Position numbers and translations under genes: made by a program
Notes under the pieces: generated by a model
Database searches by the model: none
The model's input: only the letters and a program-made list of their open reading frames with translations
What the model was told of the DNA's origin: nothing
Shown: positions 37,075-37,110 of the stretch, in pieces
Layout of the letters: each line of letters opens with the position of its first letter
Position numbering within the stretch: position 1 is the first letter of the stretch
NCBI GenBank assembly: GCA_001822675.1
Contig: MHRY01000005.1
Span: forward strand, 1 to 37,110
Direction of reading: 5' to 3'
DNA from: Candidatus Taylorbacteria bacterium RIFCSPLOWO2_01_FULL_45_34b
GTDB taxonomy: Bacteria > Patescibacteriota > Minisyncoccia > Phycocordibacterales > DSPV01
Length of the DNA: 37,110 bases

Positions 37075-37110
37075 CTTTTTCTTGCTTTGTCTAGAACTTC
37101 TAAAGGGGTT

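Overview
ORGANISM. The window looks like a chromosome segment of a Candidate Phyla Radiation (Patescibacteria) bacterium, most likely Parcubacteria-like. This is inferred from short, stripped-down housekeeping proteins, a ProRS without its insertion domain, a compact dcw cluster, many start codons lying 6-10 nt after a -10 box (leaderless mRNAs), and intergenic DNA full of palindromes. TGA acts as a stop codon, so the standard bacterial code fits. LAYOUT. 1-1.4 kb: end of an unknown gene, a DUF167 protein, a ribosome hibernation factor and a membrane-anchored cyclophilin. 1.5-4.4 kb (-): the most unusual locus. A 573-575-aa IS110-related protein, apparently without its catalytic residues, sits between two non-coding arrays of stem-loops whose loops are about 30-37 nt. 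Each array has its own sigma-70-type promoter. 4.4-6.1 kb (-): def-fmt and a small membrane protein. 6.2-6.7 kb (-): a third array of six large-loop hairpins with its own promoter. 6.75-11.5 kb (-): a PriA-like protein with a degenerate ATPase, a PEGA protein, a MurA with an N-terminal XRE helix-turn-helix, and a small ORF. 11.6-15.5 kb (+): a first mreB, holB-like, frr, rseP. 16.1-21.6 kb (+): small ORF, proS, then mreB-mreC-mreD-like-mrdA for rod-shape wall growth. 21.6-24.7 kb (+): a frameshifted SDR gene, greA, lysS. 24.95-30.15 kb (+): the division/wall cluster mraZ-rsmH-ftsL-PBP-murF, with MraZ boxes at its promoter. 30.2 kb: tRNA-Glu. 30.3-34 kb: palindromes, a small membrane protein, a phosphoribosyltransferase, Mpg glycosylase, YqeY. 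34-37 kb: rmuC, a TrpC-like protein, rplU, clpP and a promoter-hairpin unit at the right edge. HOW IT FITS TOGETHER. Most genes serve peptidoglycan and cell shape (murA, murF, two PBPs, mreB x2, mreC, mreD, ftsL, rsmH, mraZ) or translation (def, fmt, frr, proS, lysS, hpf, rplU, tRNA-Glu). Accessory signals are concentrated in the non-coding DNA: (i) the IS110-like protein with hairpin arrays, a candidate RNA-guided system related to bridge-RNA or TIGR-Tas systems; (ii) three copies of a 183-185-bp inverted-repeat element whose inner stems covary, two of them flanking mraZ-rsmH; (iii) several near-perfect palindromes. All functional claims are from reading the sequence; no database search or folding program was run.
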